A DNA stretch of 64,000 nt from positions 30,392,054 to 30,456,053 of the forward strand of contig NC_092562.1 of assembly GCF_037975245.1 (NCBI RefSeq), given 5' to 3'. The notes under the pieces were generated by a model, which saw only the letters and a program-made list of their open reading frames with translations, searched no databases and was not told where the DNA came from. Positions 13,301 through 23,629 of this stretch are shown here, piece by piece; positions within the stretch are counted from its first letter, which is position 1, and every line of letters begins with the position of its first letter. The stretch comes from Apostichopus japonicus. Taxonomy: Eukaryota; Echinodermata; Holothuroidea; Aspidochirotida; Stichopodidae. A program made the position numbers and the translations under genes.

Positions 13301-13404
13301 TGACGTGTAACGTCAGTACAAGCTAAGCTAATCAAAGACAGGGTTCACTTCAGTATCTAAAAATAGATACGACGATTCGTTTTCAATGACGTAAATCAAC
13401 GTCA
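13301..13404. promoter_or_regulatory. Cluster of inverted TGACGT sites
   Basis: Four CRE-type half sites occur as two inverted pairs: TGACGT at 13301 with ACGTCA at 13310, and TGACGT at 13387 with ACGTCA at 13399 (TGACGTAAATCAACGTCA). Such sites bind CREB/ATF and related bZIP factors. The TGACGTG form at 13301 also resembles the XBP1/ATF6-type unfolded-protein-response core. It lies 1.6 kb upstream of the SARAF ATG, so a SARAF promoter with an untranslated first exon is a reasonable inference. Confidence 0.5.
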
Positions 13405-13509
13405 CGACTGTTACGTGATGTCTTGCAGATATTACACTATAGAAACAGGTATTTATTTTTATTTCAACTTTCGAGGGTAAACTCCTGTTTAGCGAATCTT
13501 ACATGAGCC

Positions 13510-15045
13510 CAAGGGCGGCGGAAGCACTTTTAATCTGGGGGGGGGGGGGGGCACCGACATCAAAGGGCACTTTGCAGAAATTCGATTGGACTGATGCAGC
13601 CTTATATATTTTAGTACCCTTTATAACTCTTATTGTATTAACTTATTTGCGTATACACATCACTCCATCAACGTCCCCCCCCCCTCTCAAGGAAAATATG
13701 CAGGGGCGCCGTTTCCCGCAGGGACACGGGGACGCGTCCCCACCATCTTTTGAGTGAATTTTGGAAGTCCGACTATCCATGATATCCTGCTATGCCGCGT
13801 TAGTCGCAAAGATCTCAAGTACCCATTAGGCGTTATCAAAATAAGCAACAAAACTAATGAATGAGCGAATGCAAAAGATGGAAACAAGTCTGATATACGT
13901 TAATTGGCAGCCTTACAAGTTGCTTGTTTCATTGATGTATGCTACCCGGTGGTGCTAACTTCAACCATGATTTTGCACTCCAACGACTGATGCTGCTCAT
14001 CATACCTCTATAGTTGACCCTTTCTCCAGCACAATATTCTATTTCATCTGCTTTGTTTATTTGTTGTTATCTGTTTGTCTGGGAGCTAATGCAGAACCCA
14101 TCGGTCGAACCGGGAGGGCATATGCAGGACTCCCTGTTCAGTCTTGTTTGTGTATTCCATTGTTGTTGTTGTTGTTGTTGCGTCAACTTGCGTGTAGCTC
14201 CCAGCACATATTCATGGGACCCCACGCCCAACTGCCCAAAGGGAGGTGAAGGAAGTTGAAGATGGACTAATTTCTTGTTTTATATCGGCTCATTATGATG
14301 TTTGTATTTGATTAATTTATCATCAGTAACTCTTATTCTTGTATTTTTTTAATTGCTATTTTTCATGAAACATTTAAAACCGTGAAATATTAAAATGAAT
14401 GACCCATTTTTGATCATAATTGTGTCTGGGAAATGCAATTTCCCGCAATCTGGGGGGTAAATCTGTCAAAAAAAAATCTGGTACGCTCCGCGCGAACCCA
14501 TGGTCGCGCTCCGCTTAGATAGTCACGTCCCCACCAATTTTCAAAACAAAACGGCGCCCTTGAAAATATGCACACTAGCACTGCAATAGCCAATGTGCAA
14601 ATTGGGAAACAAGGAACAAGTTTTCTGTTGAGACAAAATGAGGTGAAATCATGCTAGTTGCTAAGGTAGGAATCTTCCGAATTAGAGTGTATTTCTTGTT
14701 AATATCTTAACATTTTTTTTTAACCATTCGAAATAGCTTTGAGTTTGACCCACAGAAATTCATTAAAAGTCAGGGGCGTAGCCAGGATTTGCAAAGTTGT
14801 ATGCACGACTATCTGAGCGGAGCTCCATCGTCGGTTGGCGCGGAGCGTAGAAGAAACTGTTTGGTTTTACAAACCCCTCAGATGGCCGGAAACGGCCCTT
14901 CCCGAGTGTTCATTCTGGTACCCTGGCCTCTTGCTAACTTGAGACACCTCAATTTTTATATAGAAAAAGGGCACATTTTTAACCTGAGGAAAAGTGGGGG
15001 GCACGTGCCCCCTGTGGCCCCCCCCCCTCGGTTCCGCCGCCCTTG
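13510..15045 (+). mobile_element. hAT-like MITE, family A, copy 2 (interrupted)
   Basis: It has the same ends as copy 1: CAAGGGCGGCGGAAGC on the left and TTCCGCCGCCCTTG on the right. The flanks are CATGAGCC (13502-13509) and CATGAGAC (15046-15053), an 8-bp target duplication with one mismatch. A second hAT-like element sits inside at 13701-14562; without it and one copy of its duplication, this element would be about 666 bp. It contains the GC-rich module at about 14804-14850 and G/C homopolymers near both ends. Confidence 0.9.
13701..14562 (+). mobile_element. hAT-like MITE, family B, nested in family A
   Basis: This is an 862-bp insertion with termini CAGGGGCGCCGTTT and AAACGGCGCCCTTG, flanked by a perfect 8-bp duplication AAAATATG (13693-13700 and 14563-14570). 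CGTCCCCACCA occurs just inside both ends, at about 13734 and 14525, as a direct repeat. A GC-rich module at 14481-14527 matches the family A module in inverted orientation. It contains a (TTG)n run near 14160 and no transposase frame. Confidence 0.92.
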
Positions 15046-15329
15046 CATGAGACCCTCAAACGTAACTTACAATTAAAGTTATGAGATATAAAAGCATATG
15101 AAACTGAGTAAAATAAGAATTCAACACAAAATAACATGAAAAAGAAGTGCAACGAGTAGGGCAGAAATATCAAGGTCTGGTAAATACAACATAGGCTACA
15201 TGGCATTCGACATCATTTCTTTTAAACTTGCAAGAGTATCTGTTAGTAAGATTGGGTAAGATCATGTTTAATTGTAGGCCTATATAGGCCTACCATTATC
15301 ATTCTTTTTTTTGTTGTTGATATATCTAT

Positions 15330-16560
15330 TAAAGTCTTCCAAAAACTTGGCCAGTGTAAAAAACAAACCATTCTCAACGACACCAAAACCGAATTGATGC
15401 ATGTTTCGTACGTCACGGTTCTGAGTGTCACCCCTGTAACTTCCGTTATGATCAGCGATTCTTGTACAATTCTCTCGTTCCCTCTGTTAAAGATCTGGGT
15501 GTAATATTTTTTATGATAAACTCACATTGGTGCATCATGTAAATAATATCTGCCGCTCTGCTTCACACGCTCTCCCCAAAAAATAGCCATATTCGCAAAT
15601 ATCTTGATCAAATGTCGACTGATCAATTATCCATGCTTTTGTATCATCCAGACTTGACTGTTGTACTGTAGTTTATTTGGTCTTCCTGCATGCTTACCAC
15701 ATCATTTTGAAGCTTCAGCGAATTCAAAAGACCGCCGGCAGATTAGTTACCCTCACAGATAACAGATATCATTCTTCACCAACTTCACCGGCAGGCGCGT
15801 AGCCAGGGGGGGGCGAAGGGGGAAACCGCCCCCCCCCCCTTGAGCATCTTTTTTTTATGATATCGCTAATAATTTCAAAATAGAAAATGCTTAGATTCAA
15901 CTTACAAGGCCTGGGAAGTGCCATTACCAACGATCTGGGAGCAAAGGCGTATGAGACCAATTTGATTTGGGGGGGGGGGGGGGGCTGTAACGACTTGCCC
16001 GAAAAATATAACCAAACTTTTTCGTGGGCTCCGCGTGCGTTCAACATGTTATTGTACATATCACATAGGCATGAATCGGTTATAACATCGCATGCCAATA
16101 ACATGCAATCGTTTGCCGTGTTATTACCCTTCCATATTGGTTAGAATTATTGGGGAAGTCGGTACAATAATGATGATAATAATAATATAAATTTAACTAT
16201 TGAAAAACACATTGCAAATTAGATTTCTTTCAGTAGGTGCCCGATAAATTCTAGCATATTGCCCGAACTTTGTTCAAATATATTTGGTTGGGGGGCTGCA
16301 GCCCCCCCCCCAGCCTAGCCCCGCCTCCTACGCCTATGTCTGGGAGGCATTTTCGGCCAAAATTTTCTTGTTCGCTTCGCGCCAACCCATGGTTTGCCTA
16401 CAGGCTTCGGGGCCCTCCCTTGGCAAATTCTCACTACGCGCCTGTTCACTGGCTTCTTGTTTCTGAAAGAATAAAGTAAAAAACTTCTCACCCTCATACA
16501 TTTACAAAGCCCGCATCCATGGTCCAGTGCCCAAAACTATATTTCCAACTAACTCACCTT
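15330..16560 (+). pseudogene. LINE reverse transcriptase fragment, split by MITE
   Basis: A decayed 3' portion of a non-LTR retrotransposon polymerase frame. In shifting frames it reads NDTKTELMHV, then VKDLGVIF, then a stretch resembling HVNNICRSASHAL, then DQLIHAFVSSRLDCCNSLLF-like sequence, then LQRIQKTAGRLVT. After the inserted element it resumes with HWLLVSERIK. These are the thumb-side motifs found in L2/CR1-type LINE proteins. Stops and frameshifts make it inactive. Joining the two sides of the inserted element over one target-site copy restores a continuous HQLHWLL reading, which fixes the insertion point. Confidence 0.85.
15792..16444 (+). mobile_element. hAT-like MITE, family C, inside LINE
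   Basis: A 653-bp element with termini CAGGCGCGTAG and CTACGCGCCTG, perfect inverted repeats of 11 bp. The flanks are TTCACCGG (15784-15791) and TTCACTGG (16445-16452), an 8-bp target duplication with one mismatch. It holds several G/C homopolymers and, at 16368-16392, a segment like the GC-rich module of families A and B. There is no transposase frame. Confidence 0.9.
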
Positions 16561-16809
16561 ACTAATTCCAACTCGCTCACTCCGATCTATCAGTGCCATT
16601 CTCCTATGCCCCTTTGTAATAAAATATCCAATTTGAACAAAAGGAGTGATTTCCGGTTAATGATATGGCAATTTATCAAACCATATTATTGATTACATCA
16701 CCTTCGAAACCAGACCAAGATAATATATACCTTCTCATAAATTAAATCAGACATCTACGGAAGCTTAAACGTGCCATCAACATAAGAAAAACTTTGCCCC
16801 ATAGGTTGA

Positions 16810-17045
16810 CAATTTTCAGTAAAATGTTTAGATAACAAGATAATATCTTATCAAATCTCAGAAAAATGTTGGATTGCTCAGTTGCTTTAACTGAGCAATT
16901 GAAAAATTTTCTGCAAAATGTTGATTGACAATTTATCATATCTCGTCAATTCAACATTATTCTGCACAATGTTCAATTGTTAACTTCATTCCATCTGAGC
17001 AATTGAACAATTTTCTGCGAAATGTTTAATTGACAACTAATCGTA
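16810..17045. repeat. Degenerate ~60-bp repeats with 11-bp hairpin
   Basis: Three to four diverged copies of a unit centred on GAGCAATTGAA..ATTTTCTGC..AATGTT lie in tandem. At 16873-16899 there is a perfect hairpin with 11-bp arms (ATTGCTCAGTT / AACTGAGCAAT) and a 5-base loop. It may be a decayed fold-back repeat. Confidence 0.55.
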
Positions 17046-18920
17046 TCAGTTGGAATAGGAAAAGGAATTTTAGATCTCTATTCACTTGTATTGCAATTAA
17101 AACAAAATCACAGTAAAACAAGTTGTTGCTAAATTGAAGTTATTTTTGTGTGAGAACGATTTGAGAAATGATTATACAATGGAGATGTACATACGGGGTG
17201 ACTGTGCTCTCTGTCTACGCTATGTAGGGTATACAAACTACGAGGTCAGGGGATATTTTCTTCTCTTCAATTGAAATTTAAAAGTTAAAGAAAATCAATA
17301 ATTTACATGCGACTGATATACCTACATGTGACATCTTTATTTCAGTTTATATTTGAGTTTACGACTGATCGGCTCGGTGAATTACACAGAGAAGCCAAGT
17401 AATAGGGAAAGAAAATATTTGTGTATGTATACCTTGGTCCATGTTGTATGTATTACAGTCTTTTAAATATCGTTCCGTGTAGAACAATATATTTAGAAAG
17501 TTCAGTAGTATATAGGGAGCCATGCAGTTATATATTTAACATCGTGTCGTGTTTTATATTAAAAGGGTGACTGTCAGCACAAAAATTATTTCGCTATATT
17601 GTTAAAATGTCTGCTATCAGCCCACGTTGTATATTCTAGATTATAGTTTCCAGTTTCATATTTTTATATATATATTTTTTTAGAAATGTCGTTTTAAAAA
17701 TGTTCTGAACATCCGAGGCTCTTCAACTTCAAGTGCATATCTCTTCTACTTTGACTTTATGACACACCTTACATTAAGCCAGTTCTTTATATGCAACACT
17801 AAACTGCAGCAAGAAAGCAACACTTTCTATGGCTTCAAATAACACTTTTGACTGTGAATTACAAATTTCGTCAAAATCAAATCGAGATTGAATGTCATCC
17901 AAGGCTGCTCTATGATTGTTATCGAGTTATTACAACATGTTTCGTTGACTTATTAGAATATATAAAACAATTGACTAACATTATTAACATGTACCTGCAC
18001 CGAGGAGCTGACGTCATCCTCAAGTTATTCTTAAAGGAGCCTTCCAGAGACCAAAAACCATATTTCAAATATGAATATCTTGTAAACTGGGATAGCTATA
18101 TAGAGAACATTAGCAGCACTCAGATGTTTCTATTCTTCTTCTTTGAACTATTAAACAAAACAAAAAACAAAAAATCTGCTTAAAATCATCATATTTTGCT
18201 GCATTTTGCGTTGAAATTTGTCATTATATGGCGTTAGGGAGCTCAACCCTTACAGATATATGAAAGGTGAAAGAAACCCTGTAATTTCAGTCCATTTTGA
18301 AATGAAAAATAATAGATTACATTACCTTTTTGTAGTTATTGCACTGCATTAACGGTTAACAACTCATAAATTTATGTGACAGTAAAACAGTTTAAACAAA
18401 ATGGCTTTCTTAATAAGATTGAATGTTATATATTTGCATTTGTAATAAATATTACAATACTAATCCAGAATAATGCAACGTTAAAACCAAATTCAAATAC
18501 AGCAAGATCGGGGTTGGGTGAATGGGAGGTGGTGAGGACAGGAGTCACCCCAATATTGAAATAGCCGCCTATTGAGGGCCATTTATTTTCTTTTTCTATA
18601 TCATCTATTTATTTATTTATACACAGAGTTATTTCCTTTGTTCGAAATAAAGTGAGTACTGAGAGGTATTTTCGAGTACCCTCCTCTCAACTCGCCCCCT
18701 CCCTCCCACTTACCAAACAAACAAGCCACACACACACACAGAAAAAAAAAACGAAAAAGAGGAGGGTTAAAAGTATCAAATTGTTGATAAAGTTTGGATC
18801 GAAACGTTAGCCATACACTAGCATTGCAACATTTCTCAGAAGGGGTTGGCTTACATTTATTTCCATACACATAACGTATTAGCACGATTATATTAAATTG
18901 TATTGACCTGACAGGTTTAC
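17046..18920. other. Intergenic DNA, nothing recognised
   Basis: A+T-rich with short simple repeats (TA-rich near 17660, an ATTT run near 18605, CA/A runs near 18730-18755). The open frame at 17848-18183 has no recognisable domain and is probably chance. Confidence 0.45.
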
Positions 18921-19044
18921 CTGCTTGGGATCGGTGTCGGTCACTGGAGCCATAGGTGCAGAGGGCGCCACCTCCATATTGAGATGCCGATGCGTCCATT
19001 TCCGCTTGGTTCTCCCTTGTCGAGGATATAAAAGGCTTTTCCAC
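18921..19044 (-). CDS. Possible first coding exon, unknown gene
   Basis: An ATG at 19044 opens a 41-codon stretch beginning MEKPFISSTRENQAEMD, Ser/Gly-rich further on, and ending at a good donor (AAGCAG/GTAAAC) in phase 1. CRE-type sites stand about 400 bp upstream at 19449-19476. No downstream exon with matching phase was identified and no family is recognised. It could not extend SARAF, because the phase does not fit the SARAF start exon. It could be chance. Confidence 0.3.
19027..19034 (+). promoter_or_regulatory. TATA-like element TATAAAAG
   Basis: A perfect TATAAAAG lies on the plus strand. No plus-strand gene was identified to the right, and the site overlaps the candidate minus-strand exon, so it may be coincidental. 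Confidence 0.25.
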
Positions 19045-19448
19045 GAAAAGTTGCTAGTTTTGTCCGTTTGTTTTAAGGACCTGAGCCACTGGGTTGGACA
19101 GCAGAAACGGTAGCAATATACCTATATGCGAGACACAGTCCGCGCTTGCGCATACCGTGCATAAAGAAAGAGCAACATTCCAAAACAAGTTGCCATTTTT
19201 CATAGAGTAGTCATTTACTTCATACTTTTTGCCCTTACAGGTATCAAATGAGTCTATATACCGGCATTTTTTAGCGAACGATTGGTAACATGGTGTGCAC
19301 TGTCGTTTGATCACGTTATTGTTATTTCAATGAATTTCAAGGTATAGCATAAAAAAAACTTAGTCAAACTAGTAAGAAAAAGTACTTCGAAAAAAGTAGT
19401 ATCATCCGATAGACATCCAACTTGGTTGATGTTGGCCTGGGCGTAGGA

Positions 19449-19476
19449 TGACGTGCCTATCTGATTGATGACGTCA
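19449..19476. promoter_or_regulatory. CRE sites: TGACGTG and full TGACGTCA
   Basis: TGACGTG at 19449-19455 is followed 14 bp later by the palindromic consensus CRE TGACGTCA at 19469-19476. This is a likely CREB/ATF-type promoter element, and supports but does not prove transcription starting near 19.1-19.4 kb. Confidence 0.45.
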
Positions 19477-19479
19477 TGC

Positions 19480-21642
19480 GGTTCAAAGGTCAGAGGTCAA
19501 ATAAACCCCAAAACAGCCCGTTGGCCGTTACGAGCACCGTAGTTAAACGTCAAAATGATCGAAACTCACAAATCAAATTAGGTTATCAGATTTTAAATGT
19601 TTATAGTGCTCTAATTAATGTAAAGTACCATGGTCAATGGAGGTCAAAGTTCGAACTATACCAATTTTGTGCGCGTAATAAATTGAGGAAAAATTGAAAA
19701 CGTGTAGCAAACTTCTTCTAAACCTTAAAGGGATATTTCAGTGGCTGAAACTGGTAGCAAACAAAAGCTGCTGTAATATTAAATTTAATAAAGAAACAAA
19801 TTGTTCTTTCGGTTACTATAGGCATGCCCAAAAAAAATTCCGGCAAAATGTAGCTCTAAAAGTGTCATACCCATAAGGAAGTAGTGACGGTGTTCTGAAT
19901 GAATTATTTGAATTAATTTTTAGAGCATATATAATCAATTTAAAATATCAAAGGTCATGAGAGCAGCGACTACAAGTCATCATCTACTTCATACTTGCTA
20001 GGTGTATGGTGGTCGATGTGCCTCCCCAGTGATGAAGTGGTCATGTACCCACATTATGGGCTAAGATCCGCAGATTCATGGATTGCCTAGTTGTTTTCTT
20101 ACTTTCTTCGCCAGCTTTTGCTTCCAGTCTTACTGTTTCTAAGGTTGAATCCAATATAGGAGTATGTTTAGCGCAAACAGCTTCTGAACACTACAACGCA
20201 GTAGCCCGCAACAGCCAGTTGGATGTAATCTGTTCTTTTAATTCTTAGACGACTTTCGGTAAGCCCGGGGTTTCCGCAACATTTATCTTTCTGTATACTA
20301 TAGCAATATGGTTACATATTAGGGTCGATGGATTCGTGAAGTGGGGCTGGGCAGATGAGGGGGGTGGGATTGCTCACAGGGTCCCCTAGTTTTGGAAATA
20401 CATCAAACGGCCCCATTTCTATAACATTTTGCATGATAGAAATTGCCCTTTGTCGATCTTTGTAAATTAATAAAGTAGCCTACCTTCTTGCTGAAAAAAG
20501 TATGTCAAATTGTACTTCAAAATTGCCCTGTTGTTCAACAGCTAAGATCTGAGGTTTCTGAATACACAAAGGATCCATATTGGATGTATATTGAAGGAAA
20601 GTGTTAAGGTGACTTTCTGATTTGCCCACTCAAATCAATGTCACGTGTCTCACTGCACTTGGCATTTGTGTCGCCCCCTCCCCTACTCTACCTCTACCAG
20701 AATGGACCCACTTCCGCCAGTCACCCGCTGATTAAAGTATGCCAGTTTCATATGACACCACGATTGCTCTTTTTTTTATTATTTACTACATCATTTACCA
20801 CAATCTGTTATTCTTGTACAGGGAGAAACTACATTCTTGTTGGACTGTCAAGATATGCCAAAACATTATTTTTTTTTAATATACTGTAAGGTTTCATACC
20901 TAGGACCTTTCTATAGGATTATAATAAGAAATGGATTTAGGTTTCATTTCATACCATGATGTTTTTGTATATAATCTAACACAACCCAAATCAATGCCAC
21001 ATACAACCTTGAAAAAGGACTCAATCCCAACCATCATCTTTAACTTACGGTATTTGACAGAGATCCTTGACAAGAATAAACTCTCCCAAACGTCGTTAGA
21101 AATATGTGGCTCCGTTTGGGGAGATATCCTTTAGTTTAATAAAACAAATCTTGCCTGGGAGGTGCCATTTTGTAAATCTCTGTTATCCTAGTGTTACTGT
21201 ATGATCTGAAACCTTTCACACCTTGTCTTTGTATTCGTATTTTCTTTTCATATTTCCACGATAGAATGTTAACAGTGTTTATTCTGAAACCCAGTGCCAT
21301 CATTATGGACATGTAAAATGCTTTGATACTTTTAGATTAGATATTTGCAAAACCCGTCTTCGTGACAGAAAATAAGCATTGTAATACATAATGACAATGA
21401 AAACTTCAAGCAAATATGGCTCGATGATGTCATATTTTGATTTGATCAAGTCTTCTGCCTTGTGTCTGGAGGAATATTAAATATGGGATATCTCCCAAAT
21501 GGAGTAAGATGTTTCTTATCTGTTTGCGGATGTTGCTCTCACATAGATTGATGGTGACAGTTGGGTCTATGTCGAAGAATTGTACGACCCCAGCATAGAC
21601 TCTAAGATCAGAATTAATCATTAACCGGAAGGGCCTGTCATA
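19480..21642. other. Intergenic DNA, nothing recognised
   Basis: No exon, RNA or repeat family is evident. Open frames here are short, low in recognisable motifs and not bounded by convincing splice sites. Confidence 0.45.
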
Positions 21643-22114
21643 GAGGGCGCACAGTGTCAAAAGGTTACCAGGTAGAACATGGTGCTAGGTTATGATGAGA
21701 CAGGTAAGCGAGGAGCGAAGTATACTTAGTCATTACGCCTTGTATGTCTGGAATACCTAGAGTGTCTCTGTACACGGCATGCTGTTAGAATTACCTCTGA
21801 TCTGATCCTCTTTTTTTTAACCCTTGACGTATTATCTTACCCTTTCCATTGGACAACTCAAGTGTCCCGGTATATGCATGTCATGCAGAAACAATTAAGT
21901 GTCCTCTGTAATGGTCATTCTTTCAACACTTTACGCATTTACTTTTCCCTTTAATATGTGACAATTAAAGTAATCCTTCGATATAACCTAAACACTTGCC
22001 TTTCTAAACTTCCCTTATTTACTTCGTTCCTCGCTTACCAGTCTCCCCATAACCTTGGCAACTAATTCACCCGTGCCTAGAATGACCTGGTAACCTTTTA
22101 ACACTGTGCGCCTT
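21643..22114. mobile_element. Fold-back (long inverted repeat) element
   Basis: The left arm (21643 to about 21722) and right arm (about 22022-22114) are imperfect reverse complements over about 80 bp. Outer ends contain GGCGCACAGTGT(C/T)AAAAG and GGTTACCAGGT; inner ends contain GGTAAGCGAGGA(G/A)CGAAG. The right arm carries a short insertion relative to the left. The 300-bp centre has no gene. It looks like a fold-back MITE; a clear target duplication was not seen. Confidence 0.8.
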
Positions 22115-22449
22115 TCTATAAACGGCTACTCTGGTCAATGCCCTTCCTTCTCATTCTACCATCCAAATTGCCAAAAATATAACCCAAACACTAACCTTCT
22201 AAACTTCCTTTCTCTTGATCTTCTTTTACACTTGAAATTTTCAAGAGACAGCTTATATCGTTTATTTTTGCTTTTTATTGTTTGTTTGCTTTGTTTAAGT
22301 AATTAAATTAAAGTATAAAGAAGACTTTTGTTAGACGTTTACACTGTTTAATATCTGAGAGCACATAAAACCGTTGGCATTGATGCCAAAATAACTGACT
22401 ATTGACATCTTGGAGAACTGCGCTGAAAGACCAACAAGCAGCTATGACC

Positions 22450-22690
22450 ATAGTTCTATCGATATTACTAAAGTATGCCAGAGAGCATTCTACAACATCA
22501 GGAATATCTCGATTTGACAGTTTATGAACTCCAAATACAACTGCCACGTTTGTGCAGTCGTGTGTTCTGTCCCATTTTACCTAAACATCTTCTTAATAAG
22601 CTTCAACGTGTTCGGAACTGTGCTGCTAGACTTGTAACAAAAGAAAAAAAAACACCAAAAACTAACACCAATTCTTAAAGAGCTTCACTA
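22450..22690 (+). pseudogene. LINE reverse transcriptase fragment
   Basis: A short decayed stretch reads PKHLLNKLQRVRNCAARLV and then a lysine-rich run. This is the 'LQRVQNAAARLV' motif of L2/CR1-type LINE polymerases. Upstream, VCQRAFYNIRNISR in another frame fits the preceding part of the same domain. Frameshifts make it inactive. Confidence 0.75.
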
Positions 22691-23094
22691 ACGTGTGTCG
22701 TTAGTTCCATTCTCACATGGTTGATTTTGAATGGCAAAAAAAAGAGGAAAAAAGTCATGGTTGAGCGCCTGGGGAACTGCCCCCGAGGCCCTGCCCATGC
22801 CCTCTTTTCGTCCCGTAGGACATGGCGAGGAGTTAGTTCCATTGATACCTTCCTAAAAGGTTATATATCGGATGTTCCAAACAGTTTGAAAACAGCCCTC
22901 AGAAGTCTGTCCGTTGACCTGGTTCCGGTCTCGTACTCGTCCCAGTACCTAGACAGTCTGGCCTGTATATGGACTTGTAAACCTTTTGCAGTTGGAACCT
23001 TGAATCGCAACGCAACACTGTATACACAACTATGTAACGATTGATTCTTGTTTATAAGCTCTTTTGAATGAATATGAGGTCTTCCGTTGAGACT

Positions 23095-23345
23095 AATTTA
23101 CAATGTGTACAAGGAGCGGCGGTGGAGCGCCGTTACAGTCCTTTGACAAAAGTGTAATTGTACAGAGACTTTATAAAAGTTTTAACGTCTAGTCATGTAG
23201 GTACCTAAGTGAGGGCGCTTGTGAGCGCCGAAGCAGTCTCAGAATAAGATGCCTACTACGTAGCTATCCTCTGAATCTGCAAATGTGCAGAGACTATTGA
23301 AACTTTAAGTTTCAACGTCCAGTCATGTAGGTATCGTTCACTTTG
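23095..23345 (+). repeat. ~125-bp two-copy tandem duplication
   Basis: Two diverged copies each contain a GAGCGCCG block, then a TG(T/C)ACAGAGACT-like stretch, then CAACGTC(T/C)AGTCATGTAGGTA. The second shared block lies near 23159-23203 and 23284-23333. It is immediately left of the 11-bp satellite and may be part of an element that seeded it. No function is recognised. Confidence 0.55.
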
Positions 23346-23629
23346 CAAGTAATGCCAATATTGTAGCGCGCACGCGCACTAAAATAATTACAAAATACAC
23401 ATAGTTACTATACGTCGTTGTTTGACTGTTTCCTTGAAACGAAAAGAACGTAGTTCGTTGTTATTCTTATCTTATACTCTTTGTTCTATTTCTAAAGAAA
23501 TGAGAAACTTGTGAAAGAAAACAGAAGCATCAAGTAGTTTTCTTTCTTATTTACACATATGAGAGAAGTTTGATGTCATCACCGATATTTCAGGAGGGTC
23601 ATAAAGAGGGTTACTAAGGTGGGCCTCCA

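Noticed and set aside
18921-19044. 5' coding exon of SARAF
   Set aside because: Its phase-1 donor cannot be joined in frame to the signal-peptide exon at 11575-11659, which already has a strong start.
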